A stretch of 64,000 bases of DNA from the NCBI GenBank assembly GCA_946902985.2, contig OX336391.1:75307947-75371946 (forward strand), read 5' to 3'. The notes under the pieces are model-generated. The model searched no databases, was not told the origin of the DNA, and saw only the letters and a list, made by a program, of their open reading frames with translations. Both the position numbers and the translations under genes were made by a program. Shown here piece after piece: positions 12,823-23,003 of the stretch. How positions within the stretch are numbered: position 1 is the first letter of the stretch; each line of letters opens with the position of its first letter. The DNA comes from Meconema thalassinum (Eukaryota > Arthropoda > Insecta > Orthoptera > Tettigoniidae).

Positions 12823-13887
12823 ATGTACCCAACTTCCAACTGTCTGTATTACAGTAACTATTTCAGGCCGATATGTCCTGATACGTTGCATCCGGCAGCA
12901 ATGAAGATATATGATGTAGGTACTAGTGGAAGACAATGTACTAACACTTCCTCCACAGATGAATGTTCTATCAAGAAAAATTTGGAAACAAATATTTTAA
13001 GCCGCAGTGGTGAAACTCGATACACATGTAATGTTTGCAAAAGAAGATTTACCGTTAAACAATCTTATGAAAGACATATGCTTCTCCATAGCGATGAGAG
13101 AGGGTACTCGTGTACCGTATGCGATACAAAATTGTCTTTCAAAGGACATTTGAATCAACACATGCTAATCCATAGTGTCAATAAGCCATATTCATGTAGC
13201 GTTTGCGATGCCAATTTTACTTACAGAGGAAATTTGAAACACCACTTGTTAATTCATAGTGGAAAAAAGGCATACTTATGTAGCCTGTGCGAAGCCAAAT
13301 TTACTCACAGAGTAAGTTTGAAGTCGCACATGCAAGTCCATACTGGAGAGAAGCCTTATTCATGTAGCCTATGCAAAGCGAAATTTACTCAGATAGGAAG
13401 TCTTAAATCACATATCTTGCTGCATAGTGCAGAGAAGCCTTTTTCATGTACCGTATGTGAAGCCAAATTTTCTCACAAAGGAAATTTGAAGTCGCACATC
13501 CTAATGCATAGCGGTGAAAAACCATATTCCTGTAGTGAGTGCGAAGCCACATTCACCAGCAATGCATACTTGAAATCACACATTCTAATCCATACTAGGG
13601 AGAAGCCCTATTCATGCAGCCTATGCGAGGCCAATTTTCCTCACAAGGGAAATTTGAAGACACACTACCTAACCCATACTGGAGAGAAGCCGTATTCATG
13701 TAGCGTATGCAAGGCCAAATTTTCCCTTAGAGGAAATTTGAAGAAACACATCCTAATCCATACTGGAGAGAGGCCATTTTCATGTAGAGTGTGCGAAGCC
13801 AAATTTACCTACAAAAAGGCCTTAAACTCACATATGCTACGCCATAGCCGCGAGAAGCTTAATAATAATGTACTATCTGCGAAGTAG
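12823..13887 (+). CDS. C2H2 zinc-finger protein, ten tandem fingers
   Basis: A 354-codon ATG-to-TAG frame. Residues from about 67 to 343 form ten consecutive Krueppel-type fingers (C-x2-C-x12-H-x3-H) every 28 residues, joined by TGEKPY-like linkers (HSGEKPYSC, HTGEKPYSC, HTGERPFSC). Such arrays bind DNA in the nucleus. The fingers are very alike (CEAKFTxxGNLKSH), pointing to recent internal duplication. The N-terminal 66 residues show no KRAB, ZAD or BTB domain. A good splice acceptor (CTGTCTGTATTACAG, ends 12854) lies inside the first codons, so the real exon may start there and be joined to upstream exons, with ATG 12901 as an internal alternative. Finger remnants after the stop suggest the protein was once longer. 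A transcribed but TE-like or young duplicate gene is also possible. Confidence 0.8.
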   Translation: MYPTSNCLYYSNYFRPICPDTLHPAAMKIYDVGTSGRQCTNTSSTDECSIKKNLETNILSRSGETRYTCNVCKRRFTVKQSYERHMLLHSDERGYSCTVCDTKLSFKGHLNQHMLIHSVNKPYSCSVCDANFTYRGNLKHHLLIHSGKKAYLCSLCEAKFTHRVSLKSHMQVHTGEKPYSCSLCKAKFTQIGSLKSHILLHSAEKPFSCTVCEAKFSHKGNLKSHILMHSGEKPYSCSECEATFTSNAYLKSHILIHTREKPYSCSLCEANFPHKGNLKTHYLTHTGEKPYSCSVCKAKFSLRGNLKKHILIHTGERPFSCRVCEAKFTYKKALNSHMLRHSREKLNNNVLSAK

Positions 13888-14010
13888 AAGTCTCTCTCAA
13901 ACAATGGAACATACATACTAAACCATAAAAGACAAAATACATTCCCATGTGGTAAATGGAGATACAACCAGGCTCATAGACTACATATGAAGACATATTT
14001 TTCTAATAAT
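13869..14010 (+). pseudogene. Decayed fingers downstream of the zinc-finger stop
   Basis: Shifting frame at 13869 gives a C-x2-C start (TGT ACT ATC TGC) and a later IHTKP linker. In the original frame, after the TAG, an FPCGK...HRLHMKT segment near 13946-14000 keeps finger spacing but has lost its second cysteine. Both point to one or two extra fingers removed from the protein by a frameshift. Confidence 0.55.
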
Positions 14011-14190
14011 GGACATATTCAGTAACACCTGCTACTTGAATTAACATATGTTTATGAATGTACTGAACAAAATAATACATAGTATCAAATGGTTTATAAT
14101 AATAGCAGAAGGCGTTAATGAAATCGTTCATTGCAAGAAAAAAATCTAGGCAGTTACACTAAAGCTGCTATTTACCCAATGTTAGCATTG

Positions 14191-14268
14191 CTCGGTGTAG
14201 CGTAATGGTAGCGTCTCTGACACATAGCATGGAGGTTCGTGGTTTGCAATCCCGCCTGGATCAAATAT
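14191..14268 (+). mobile_element. tRNA-like SINE head or tRNA pseudogene
   Basis: A box A-like TAGCGTAATGGTAGCG and a box B-like GGTTTGCAATCCC sit at tRNA spacing. The acceptor ends do not pair and box B departs from GGTTCGAATCC, so this is not a working tRNA. A T-rich run follows directly. Confidence 0.5.
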
Positions 14269-14504
14269 TTTTACTTTGTTTTTTTTTGGTATATTTTTTT
14301 ATTTATAACTATTCGCACGTTATAATGTTAAGCATATACCTAAATAGTGTGTGTTTGGAATCGAAAATATTATATATACAGTACAGTATATATACTTATA
14401 ACACCACATTTTCAACACTCGACTAGAGCGATTAAAATTCTTTGTCCTTGTTCCGCGTAGAGTCAATTGTTGTTGTATTTGTTGCTTCCTTAAGGGTTTT
14501 GCGG

Positions 14505-14775
14505 CATCATGGTTTTGTATTCCCGTGTACTTGGGTGTTTGTAGAAGTTGTCTGACAATCTGTTTCAGTGTGATGTCTGTAGGCTTACTAGTGTGTGTAC
14601 TGTTATACGAGGAAGGATTTAGGTGGGAGGCTGTTGTTGTTGTTCCATTTGATGTGCATGGGCATCATGGTCATTTAGCTCCGTGTACTTGGGTGAGTGT
14701 TGAATTTTGTCTGATAACCTGTGTTATTGTGATGGCTGTATTAGTGTGTGTGTGTGTATATATATAATTTAGGTG
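14505..14775. repeat. ~158-bp tandem duplication, two units
   Basis: The phrase CCGTGTACTTGGGTG recurs at about 14523 and 14681, each followed by TGTCTGA(C/T)AA(T/C)CTGT, a GTGATG(T/G)CTGTA stretch and a GTGTGTG run. The second half is also found at 52305-52405 next to a minus-strand SINE, so it is part of a dispersed element. Confidence 0.65.
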
Positions 14776-15740
14776 AGGATTCAATCAATCAACGTATAAC
14801 ATCCGTATGGCACGTTGTATATCAACAAGCTCCAACAACCAACATTCAATTATACTCTTTGTAAAGGACAATAAGTTATAACTGAACCCATGCATTTAGG
14901 AGAAAAAAGGCGATATGTTCTTTACCGAACATCTGGTTTTGTTTAATCTATTGCAGCATAGGGTAAAATTTCTTTACATTTGCGTGGTTGAACTTTTCCA
15001 GAACTTGGTTGTTGTCATTACCAACAATCTTATAACAATTGTTGTTGCATGTAAACTGTATGAAATTTGGACGTCCCAATATAAAAAAATTGAATTTCGA
15101 ATAAACATTAAGTGGTTGTTTGGATACTGTTAGTTTACGTACTAAAACGAGTTATTTTACCTGCAATTGTAAGCTGTACCGTTTCCCACGGACATGCTTT
15201 AATCGTTTATCTGTATGCTTATTCAGGTGGTATTTAGCTAATTCTATTTTAGATTTCACGGTGGTGCAATATCTAGCAGAATTTGAAAAATCCCATCCCA
15301 TGTTCGTTTAGGTTTCTAGTCTGAATGGTATATTCCTTCTGAATATACATTCAATCGGTAAGCAGTCTTCGCCCACCTTGGGTTTTCTTTGACTTTCGTT
15401 TTCCATACTTTTTCTTCCGTGCTATCCACCAACATACTGCTTTTGGGCTTCGCCCTCTTGTTGTGCATTTTTTTATGTTTTCTGAAAGGGTGTTCTAGCT
15501 TTTGAATAATTTCTCCTTGCTTAGCTGCAGTTTCAAGCTACTATCTGTGGCACTTCACTCGGCGAACTGTTGAAGTTAATGGTTCCCAGATGCTTACGAA
15601 GAATTCTTACAAGATCAGCTAATCCCCATCAGAGGGTAACCTCCTCGCTTTATACTCCGTGAACCACACCTTTCGGACTACAACATCAAGACATGAATTT
15701 TGTGTAATTTTGTATTTCAAAGTTGGCATTCTCTGTGTCT
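14776..15740. other. Non-coding, nothing recognised
   Basis: AT-rich sequence with short ORFs only, up to the first satellite unit. Confidence 0.45.
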
Positions 15741-15744
15741 CATG

Positions 15745-16922
15745 ACAGACTTTCCCCTCCACACCTCCCCTACCTTGCTCTCACTCTCGGCAGATTGCTT
15801 GCTCGTGTGAGAACTTTGATGAGTCGCTTGACCTCACTACTTCAGGCTTTCACAACGCCCGACATGAGCTAACATTCTCCACCTCACTTTTAGAGTCGGC
15901 AGATTGCTTGCTCGTTCACATAGTGTGTGAACATTGATGAGTCGCTCGACGTCACTACTTGAGGCTATCACAACGCCTGGCATGAAACATTCTCTACCTC
16001 GCTCTCACAGTCGGCAGCTTGCTTGCTCGTTCGCATAGTGTGTGAAATTTGATGAGTCGCTTGATCTCACTATTTGAGGCTTTCACAACGCCCGACATGA
16101 GCTAACATTCTCTACCTCACTCCCACCGTCGGCAGCTTGCTTGCTCGTTCACTTAGTGTGTGAACTTTGATGAGTCGCTTGACCTCACTATTTGAGGCTT
16201 TCACAACGACCGATATGAGCTAAAATTCCCTATCTCGCTCCCACAGTCGGCAGCTTGCTTGCTCGTTCACTCAGTGTGTGAACTTTGATGAGTCGCTTGA
16301 CCTCACTATTTGAGGCTTTCACAACGCCCAACATGAGCTAACAATCTCCACCTCGCTCGCACAGTCGGCAGCTTGCTTTCTCGTTCACTTAGTGTGTGAA
16401 CTTTGATGAGTTGCTTGATGCAACTATTTGAGCCTTTCATAACGCCCTATATGAGCTAGCATTCTCTGCTCACGCCCACTGTGGGCAGTTTGCTTGCTCC
16501 TTCACTTATTGTGTGAACTTTGATGAGTCGCCTGACCTCACTAAAAAAGGCATTCACAACGCCCGACATGATCTAACATTCTCTACCTCGCTCTCACAGT
16601 CGGCAGCTTGCTTGTCGTTCACCAAGTGTGTGAACTTAGAGTCGCTTAACCTCACTCCTTGAGACATCCACATCGCCTGACATGACCTAACATTCTCTAC
16701 CTCGCTCTATCATTCGTCAGATTGCTTGCTCGTTCACTTAGTGTGTAAACTTTGATGAGTCGCCTGACCTCACTACTTGTGGCTTTCACAACGCCCGAAA
16801 TGAGCTAACAATCTCTACCTCGATCCCTCAGTCGGCAGCTTGCTTGCTCGTTCACTTAGTGTGTGAACTTTGATTAGTCGCTTGACCTCTCTACTAGAGG
16901 TTTTCACAGCGCCTGACATGAG
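15745..16922 (+). repeat. 118-bp satellite array, left block (about 10 units)
   Basis: Units of 117-120 bp. The landmark GATGAGTCGC starts at 16051, 16169 and 16287, exactly 118 bp apart. Each unit also carries CATGAGCTAACATTCTCTACCTCGCTC, GTCGGCAGCTTGCTTGCTCGTTCAC, GTGTGTGAACTTTGATGAGTCGCTTGACCTCACTA and GAGGCTTTCACAACGCCCGACATGAG. Units differ at several percent of sites. The array is not coding. The block is interrupted by the piggyBac element. Confidence 0.95.
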
Positions 16923-16926
16923 TTAA

Positions 16927-16944
16927 CCCTCAAACTGTGTCGTG
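16927..16944 (+). repeat. piggyBac left terminal inverted repeat
   Basis: 18-bp end starting CCCTCAAACTGTG directly after TTAA; perfect inverted match at 19384-19401. Confidence 0.95.
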
Positions 16945-16971
16945 ACAATATCAGTAAACAAACTGTGTCGC

Positions 16972-16989
16972 GGTGCCACTAATGGCACC
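16972..16989. repeat. Subterminal GGTGCCA palindrome of the piggyBac
   Basis: GGTGCCA, four-base loop CTAA, TGGCACC. A related imperfect hairpin (GTGGTG...CACCAC) lies at 19195-19216 inside the other end. Probably transposase-binding sites, by analogy with the internal repeats of piggyBac. Confidence 0.7.
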
Positions 16990-17306
16990 ACCTATATTCT
17001 AGGACATAACTCTGGTATTTCGATTTTGATTGACACAGTCTATCTAACATCAGTAAACAAATCTATATAGAAAAAATCTCTGAAATGAGTATACACATTG
17101 ACGAAAAAAAAAGTTCCAAGTCACTGCAAACCACACGTACTTTTATACAAATACATAAATGTAACGGACTTTTAGTGTTAAAGATTGTAATAAAGTATAT
17201 GGATTGTATATTTTCATATACCTAAGACATGGAATAATAGATAATAACTAGAATTACACACATATGTCCTACACCACAAATTTTCACAACACCTGAACTT
17301 TCACTT

Positions 17307-19102
17307 TCAATCGTCCCCTCTGCATTCCCGGCAGACTACAAATCGGCATGTCTGGCACACTGGTCGGTCACAATCTTCACAGTATTGATTAGATTTATTC
17401 CCTTGGGATCTAGGGCATATCGCACACCTCTTCCTCTTTGAAGGGCCTTCGCTATCTCGTGCAGTGCCCTTTGGAAGTGGCGTCTTCAAAATACGAGGTA
17501 CTGTCAGCCTAAGCTCCCTAGATGGCGAGTATTCACAAGTCTTTCTTTGAGATAGGGCTCAGTCAGTTGCTTTGCCAGAAGTATTAAGAATTGGAAACGA
17601 GTAATGACCTTATTGTCTTTGAATGAGGTGTGCAATATGTGAGCATTGACTCCTATTATATTGAGAATCGTGTAAAAGATAGCCACAGGCCATCTGCGTG
17701 TACGTCTACCAGTGTCGAACGTAACGCACATCTGGTCCAGTGTGTCTACTCCACCTTTTGTGTTATTGTAAAATGCAATTATCTCGTCTTTGTTACATTC
17801 AGGGTCCTTCCACCTAGCATGATGCATAGTCGACACCAAAATTACAGCCTTACCCTTTTTGGGCACGTGTGAAAGCAGCGTGATATGTTTGGTAAATCCA
17901 TATTCAGATGAGCCCACAGGACGCCTTCTGTTAGGAAGAAATTGTGGCGGAATCTCCCGCTTATTTTTCTTGAGGGTCCCAACGTAAGTCAACTTTCTTT
18001 GTTTTAGTTCCGAAACAAGCTCTATTGAGTTGAAATAGTTATCAGCGGTGATGTTCCGATTAGTTCCGGCAATCACTTCAGCAAGCCGCACTACACTTTG
18101 CGTTGGTTTTTGTAACTTTCTTTCTTCTAAATTCAAACCAATCCCATCACTATCTTTCCCCGTGTAGATATATCCATTTAGAAAGTAGTTTGTTCGCGCA
18201 TCACACAAGATCATAATTTTGAGACCATATTTTTGTGGTTTATTGGCCATATACACCCTGAATTTGCTGCGACCTCGGAAGCCTACTAGCATCTCGTCCA
18301 CACAAGCCATGGATCCGATGTTGTAAAGACTCTGGGAATTTTCTACCATTCCGTTGAACATCCACGAAATGGCGGCATCAGGATCTGTACATCTCCTCTC
18401 ACAGCGATCCAACTGATTATCAAACCGCAAAACAATAATCAAAAAGAGAACTCTTCTCATAGACAGTGTCGCCCGGAATATATCTCTACCAGTACCATCT
18501 GTAGCGAACAAGGAGTCTAAGCTTTCATTATTTGATTTGAAAATAGCACTGTAGTACAGGAGACCAAACGATGCTTTTATTTCGATACTGATTGTATCCC
18601 TCATTTCAGTTCTGTCTGTTTTAGAAAACCGTACTCTGTAAGTTGTGAGCTTTTCATTTGTGTACTTCACTACATTTTCCACCATATCATCACAAAATAA
18701 ACATTCCCATACTTGTAGTGGTGTACAAGTATCTCCCAGCTGTCTCGCTTTCCCTTTTATTGTTGGTACTTTGACAACAATGTTATGGGCAGGTGTCTTC
18801 ATATTACGACAAGGTTCAACAGAGGACCACTTGTACCTGTTTTTACCGTAAAATGCTGATGGATTTTCTTCCACTAACTGTGAGTTTTCTTCCGTATTAT
18901 GTGAAATACCTTCGTCATCAGAGTCATATTCCTGTTCGGAAGCAGACTCGTGTTCAGAATTGAAGTCAACATCTTGGTCATCACGGTCACTTTCAACACT
19001 TCCCTCATCGTGCTCACTCAGCACAATGTCTAGCTCCTCCTCAATTACATTCGAAAAATTAGGATGTGAAACCGAAATACCACTCTCCCGAAACGATGCC
19101 AT
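17307..19102 (-). pseudogene. piggyBac transposase, one late frameshift
   Basis: The main frame, 532 codons from ATG at 19102 to a stop at 17504, holds an acidic N-terminus (residues ~21-65) and the RNase H-like DDE/DDD domain. The catalytic aspartates are visible at D269 (ACVDEML), D354 (TADNYFNS) and D453 (GVDTLDQ), in the usual spacing. The cysteine-rich C-terminal domain (CAICPRS, CEDCDRP, CQTCRF, CRECRG), which binds the terminal repeats, sits in another frame at 17307-17489. A one-base indel near 17515-17535 separates the two. Without the zinc domain the product should bind ends poorly. Apart from this break the gene looks young. A sequencing error at the frameshift would make it intact. 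Confidence 0.9.
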
Positions 19103-19383
19103 TGCATCTGCACAGCAACTGCTTCCTTCACAGAGTTACAAACAGCACTAGTAAGAGTAGCGCGCACACAGCCTTCAGAACGCGAACTGTGTCGTGGTGC
19201 CAAAAGTGTCACCACTTCCGCTCCGCATGCTAATAACAAAGAAAGAAAACTGCGCAGGCGCCTGCCAGTCTGGCTATGAAACAAAAGCAAGTAGACGGGA
19301 AGATACATAGAAGGGAAAACATCTGGGATAAAACTGCCCACTGTAATAAAAGTAAGTTTGAGAAGCGGTGCCATAAACGACCC

Positions 19384-19401
19384 CACGACACAGTTTGAGG
19401 G
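19384..19401 (-). repeat. piggyBac right terminal inverted repeat
   Basis: 18-bp end, exact reverse complement of the left end, directly followed by TTAA. Confidence 0.95.
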
Positions 19402-19405
19402 TTAA

Positions 19406-21430
19406 CTTCTCTACCTCGCTGCCAAAGTCAGAAGCTTGCTTGCTCGTTCACTTGGTGTGTGAAGTTTGATGAGTCGCGTGACCTCACTACTAGAGGCTTT
19501 CACAACGCCTGACATGAGTAAACATTCTCTACCTCGCTCTCACAATCGGCAGCTTGCCTGCTTGCTCGCTCACTTAGTGTGTGAATTTGATGAGTCGCTT
19601 GACCTCACTCCTTGCGACTTTCACATCGCCCGACATGAGCTAACATTCTCTACCTCGCTCTCACATTCGTCAGCTTGCTTGCTTGCTCGCTCACTCAGTG
19701 TGTGAATTTGATGAGTCGCTTGACCTCACTCCTTGCGACTTTCACATCGCCCGACATGAGCTAACATTCTCTACCTCGCTCTCATATTCGTCAGCTTGCT
19801 TGCTCGTTCACTTAATGTGTAAACTTTGATGAGTCATCTGATCTCACTACTAGAAGAGTTCACAACGCCCGACATGATCTAACATTCTCTACCTCGCTCC
19901 CACAGTCGGCAGCTTGCATGCTCCTTCACTTAGGGTGTGAACTTTGATGAGTCGCTTGACCTCACTTCTTGAGGCTTTCACAACGCCCGATATGAGGTAA
20001 CATTCTCTACCTCACTCTTACAGTTGGCAGCCTGCTTGCTCATTAACTTAATGTGGGATCTTTGATGAGTCGCTTGACCGCACTATTTGAAGCTTGCACA
20101 TCACCCGACATGAGCTAACATTCTCTGCCTCGCTCTCACATTCGTCAGCTTGCATGCTCGTTCACTTAGTGTGTGAACTTTGATGAGTCGCTTGTCCTCT
20201 TTACTAGAGGCTTTCACAACGCCCGACATGAGCTAATATTCTCTACCTCGCTCCCAGAGTCGGCAGCTTGCTTGCTTGTTCACTTTGTGTGTGATCTTTA
20301 ATGAATCGCATGACCTCAATACTAGAGGCATTCTCTAAGCCCGACATGAGGTAACATTCTCTACGTCGCTCCCAGAGTCGGCAGCTTGATTGTTCGTTTA
20401 CTTAGTTTGTGACCTTTGATAAGTCGCTTGACCACACTTCTTGAGGCTTTCACAACTCCCGACATGAGCTAACATTCTCTGCCTCGCTCCCAGAGTCGGC
20501 AGCTTGCTTGCTCGTTCACTTAGTGTGTTAGCTTTGATGAGTCGCTTGACCTCACTACTTGAGACTTTCACAACTCCCGACATGAGCTAACATTCTCTAT
20601 CTCGCTCCCAGAGTCGGCAGCTTGCTTGCTCGTTCATTTAGTGTGTTAGCTTTGATGAGTCGCTTGACCTCACTATTTGAGGCATTCACAGCGCCCGACA
20701 TGAGCTAACATTCTCCGCCTCACACTTACAGTCGGCAGCTTGCCTGCTCGTTCACTTAGTGTGTGAACTTTGATGAGTCGCTAGACCTCACTATTTGAGG
20801 CTTTCACAACGCCCGACATGAGCTAACATTCTCTGCCTCGCTCTCCCAGTCAGCAGCTTGCTTGCTTGTTCACTTAGTGTTTTAACTTTGATGAGTCGCT
20901 TGACCTCACTATTTGAGGCTTCTAAAACGCCTGATATGAGCTAACATTCTCTACCTCGCTCCCAGAGTCGGCAGCTTGCCTGCTCGTTCACTTAGTGTTT
21001 TAACTTTGATGAGTCGCTTGAACTCACTACTTGAGGCTTCCACAACGCCTGACATGAGCTAACATTCTCTGCCTCGCTCTAACATTCGCAGCTTGCTTGC
21101 TCGTACACTTAGTATGGGATCTTTGGTGAGTCACTTGACCTCACTATTTGAGGCTTTCACAACGCCCGACATGAGCTAACAATCTGTACTTCTATCCGAC
21201 ATTCGGCAGCTTGCTTGCTCGTTCACTTAGTGTGGGATCTTTGATGAGTAGCTTGACCTCACTATTTGAGGCTTTCACAACGCCCGACATGAGCTAACAA
21301 TCTCTATCTCGATCCCACAGTCGGCAGCTTGCTTGCTCGTTCACTTAGTGTGTGAACTTTGATGAGTCGCTTGACCACACTACTTGCTGCTTTCACAACG
21401 CCCGATATGAGCCAACTTTCTCTGCTCACT
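19406..21430 (+). repeat. 118-bp satellite array, right block (about 17 units)
   Basis: Continuation of the same array after the piggyBac, in the same orientation and phase. GATGAGTCGC-like landmarks recur every 117-121 bp from about 19468 to 21358. Some units carry GGGATC in place of TGAAC before the landmark, and adjacent units share such variants, which is a sign of local unequal exchange. The array ends abruptly at about 21430 in unrelated AT-rich DNA. Confidence 0.95.
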
Positions 21431-23003
21431 ATTAACTTGGAACTATTTTAACAAGGTATGGAGCTCTTTTAGACATTCACATCACCAATTTATCTAGATG
21501 GCTAGCTACCTTTTACCAGGTGCCACATTTTACTTGCAATGTAAAGCATCAATTGTTGAATCTTACTTTCCGCCGTGGGAACTTATTCAATGTAACACTG
21601 CGAATATTTGTCCGGCACACTGGGGGACCTTCCTTTAAACTCTATTCTTTGAATATCGTGGGATTTTTTCTTACTACTTTATTCTATCATAACTGAATTT
21701 GACATCGCGTTGTCTCCCCATAAACTTTGTCAACCTTCAGTACATGGGGCAACGTGGGAGTCGCATTGAACGTCGTCAAATCCTATGAATTTCGTCTGGA
21801 CTGTTGTAGAAGTATTCAAATGCAAAGCTTGTGATGCCACTGTGAAACATACTTGTTCCGCCTTTAACGGTTTCATGGATAGTCTTTGCCAACATCACTT
21901 ACTCTCATGAAACCTAACCTAATTAAACTGAACTATATTTCCAACGTACGAACTCTTTACAAGAAAATAATTCAACAGCAAAATCTTGTGACCTGCCCAT
22001 TCATGTCATGACTTTTCTCAATTCAAGAAGTTATTTTCCCGTCAAAAATTGCCAGTGCATTGAGCCTTAAATTAGCTGGTTTCTGCATAGGTTAGAGAGT
22101 ATAGATCAGGCCTGGACTATAGTGAAAACATCCAGCTCTCCTTATCTCCCCATTTCCCCCATCTTACTCTTGCCGTCTAGGCATTGCGTAACTCAAGTGC
22201 CTACCTGTTCTACCTACATTTCATTAATCTCAGCGGTACCTGCTGTGCCCAAGATCCCGGGATCTATATGTTTTCGGCTGTAATAGGCCCATTCTAGCTT
22301 TATTGTGTCTTCTGAGACAACCTATATGCAATGAATTACAAGATTTTCATATTTAATCAGTGTATTCATGATCTTAGACCAAAAATCAAGCATTGTCTAT
22401 CCTCTTTGTTTACTTTATCCTTTAGCAATTCAATTGCTTAAATCGTACATACTGGGCATAGCTTTTAAGCACAAGGCCGCGGTCGCCCCTTTGTAGTAAT
22501 ATATTTAATATCTGTACTCGAAGAGTATTCTAAACTATTGTAATACTTATTACCAAATGCTCTAGTGTACTTTTTCTCTTGCGCAAGTTGCGTAAATGCT
22601 GCACGTTAATTGGTGCCAGTATTTCTTATCTTTGTTGTGCTTATACAAGACGTCATTAAATGGTTCTAAACAATAATAGGGAGAACGAGAATCAAAACAA
22701 TCTCGGGCGATGGGTTTAGGATCAGGTGAATGACAACCCCTCCCCCTCTATAGCATATCTAACTACCAATGTACTACAAAAGATAATGCCAATTTCTGTC
22801 AAATGGATCAGGGATCAGTAAAACACGAGCCTGCCTATTTATTAATACGACACATGTTACAGATAAGTAATAATAAACAATACATCGCAAAATTCCTGAA
22901 ATACATCTATATATTTTAAACACTAAGCTGATTTTTGTTAACGAGAGATTGAGAGAACGACAGAACCGATTTATTTCGTATAGCACACTGACTAAAGCTC
23001 TTC
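21431..23003. other. Non-coding, between satellite and Polinton
   Basis: No recognisable gene. Short ORFs only. Its last six bases, CTCTTC (22998-23003), are the left target-site copy of the Polinton. Confidence 0.5.

Larger units (their letters stand above)
16927..19401 (-). mobile_element. piggyBac element, 2,475 bp, near-complete
   Basis: Flanked by TTAA at 16923-16926 and 19402-19405, the hallmark piggyBac target duplication. Ends are perfect 18-bp inverted repeats: CCCTCAAACTGTGTCGTG (16927-16944) and its complement (19384-19401). Further copies of AACTGTGTCGYGGTGCCA lie inside both ends (16961-16978 and 19185-19202), the left one continuing into a GGTGCCA..TGGCACC palindrome (16972-16989). 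It carries one minus-strand transposase gene. It is inserted in a satellite unit, replacing nothing except the TTAA duplication. Confidence 0.95.

Noticed and set aside
14191..14268. Functional tRNA gene.
   Set aside because: Acceptor stem does not pair and box B is degenerate; SINE head or pseudogene is likelier.
15745..21430. CRISPR-like array or tandem protein-coding repeats.
   Set aside because: Whole units repeat head to tail without unique spacers, the frames are broken, and the context is eukaryotic; it is satellite DNA.
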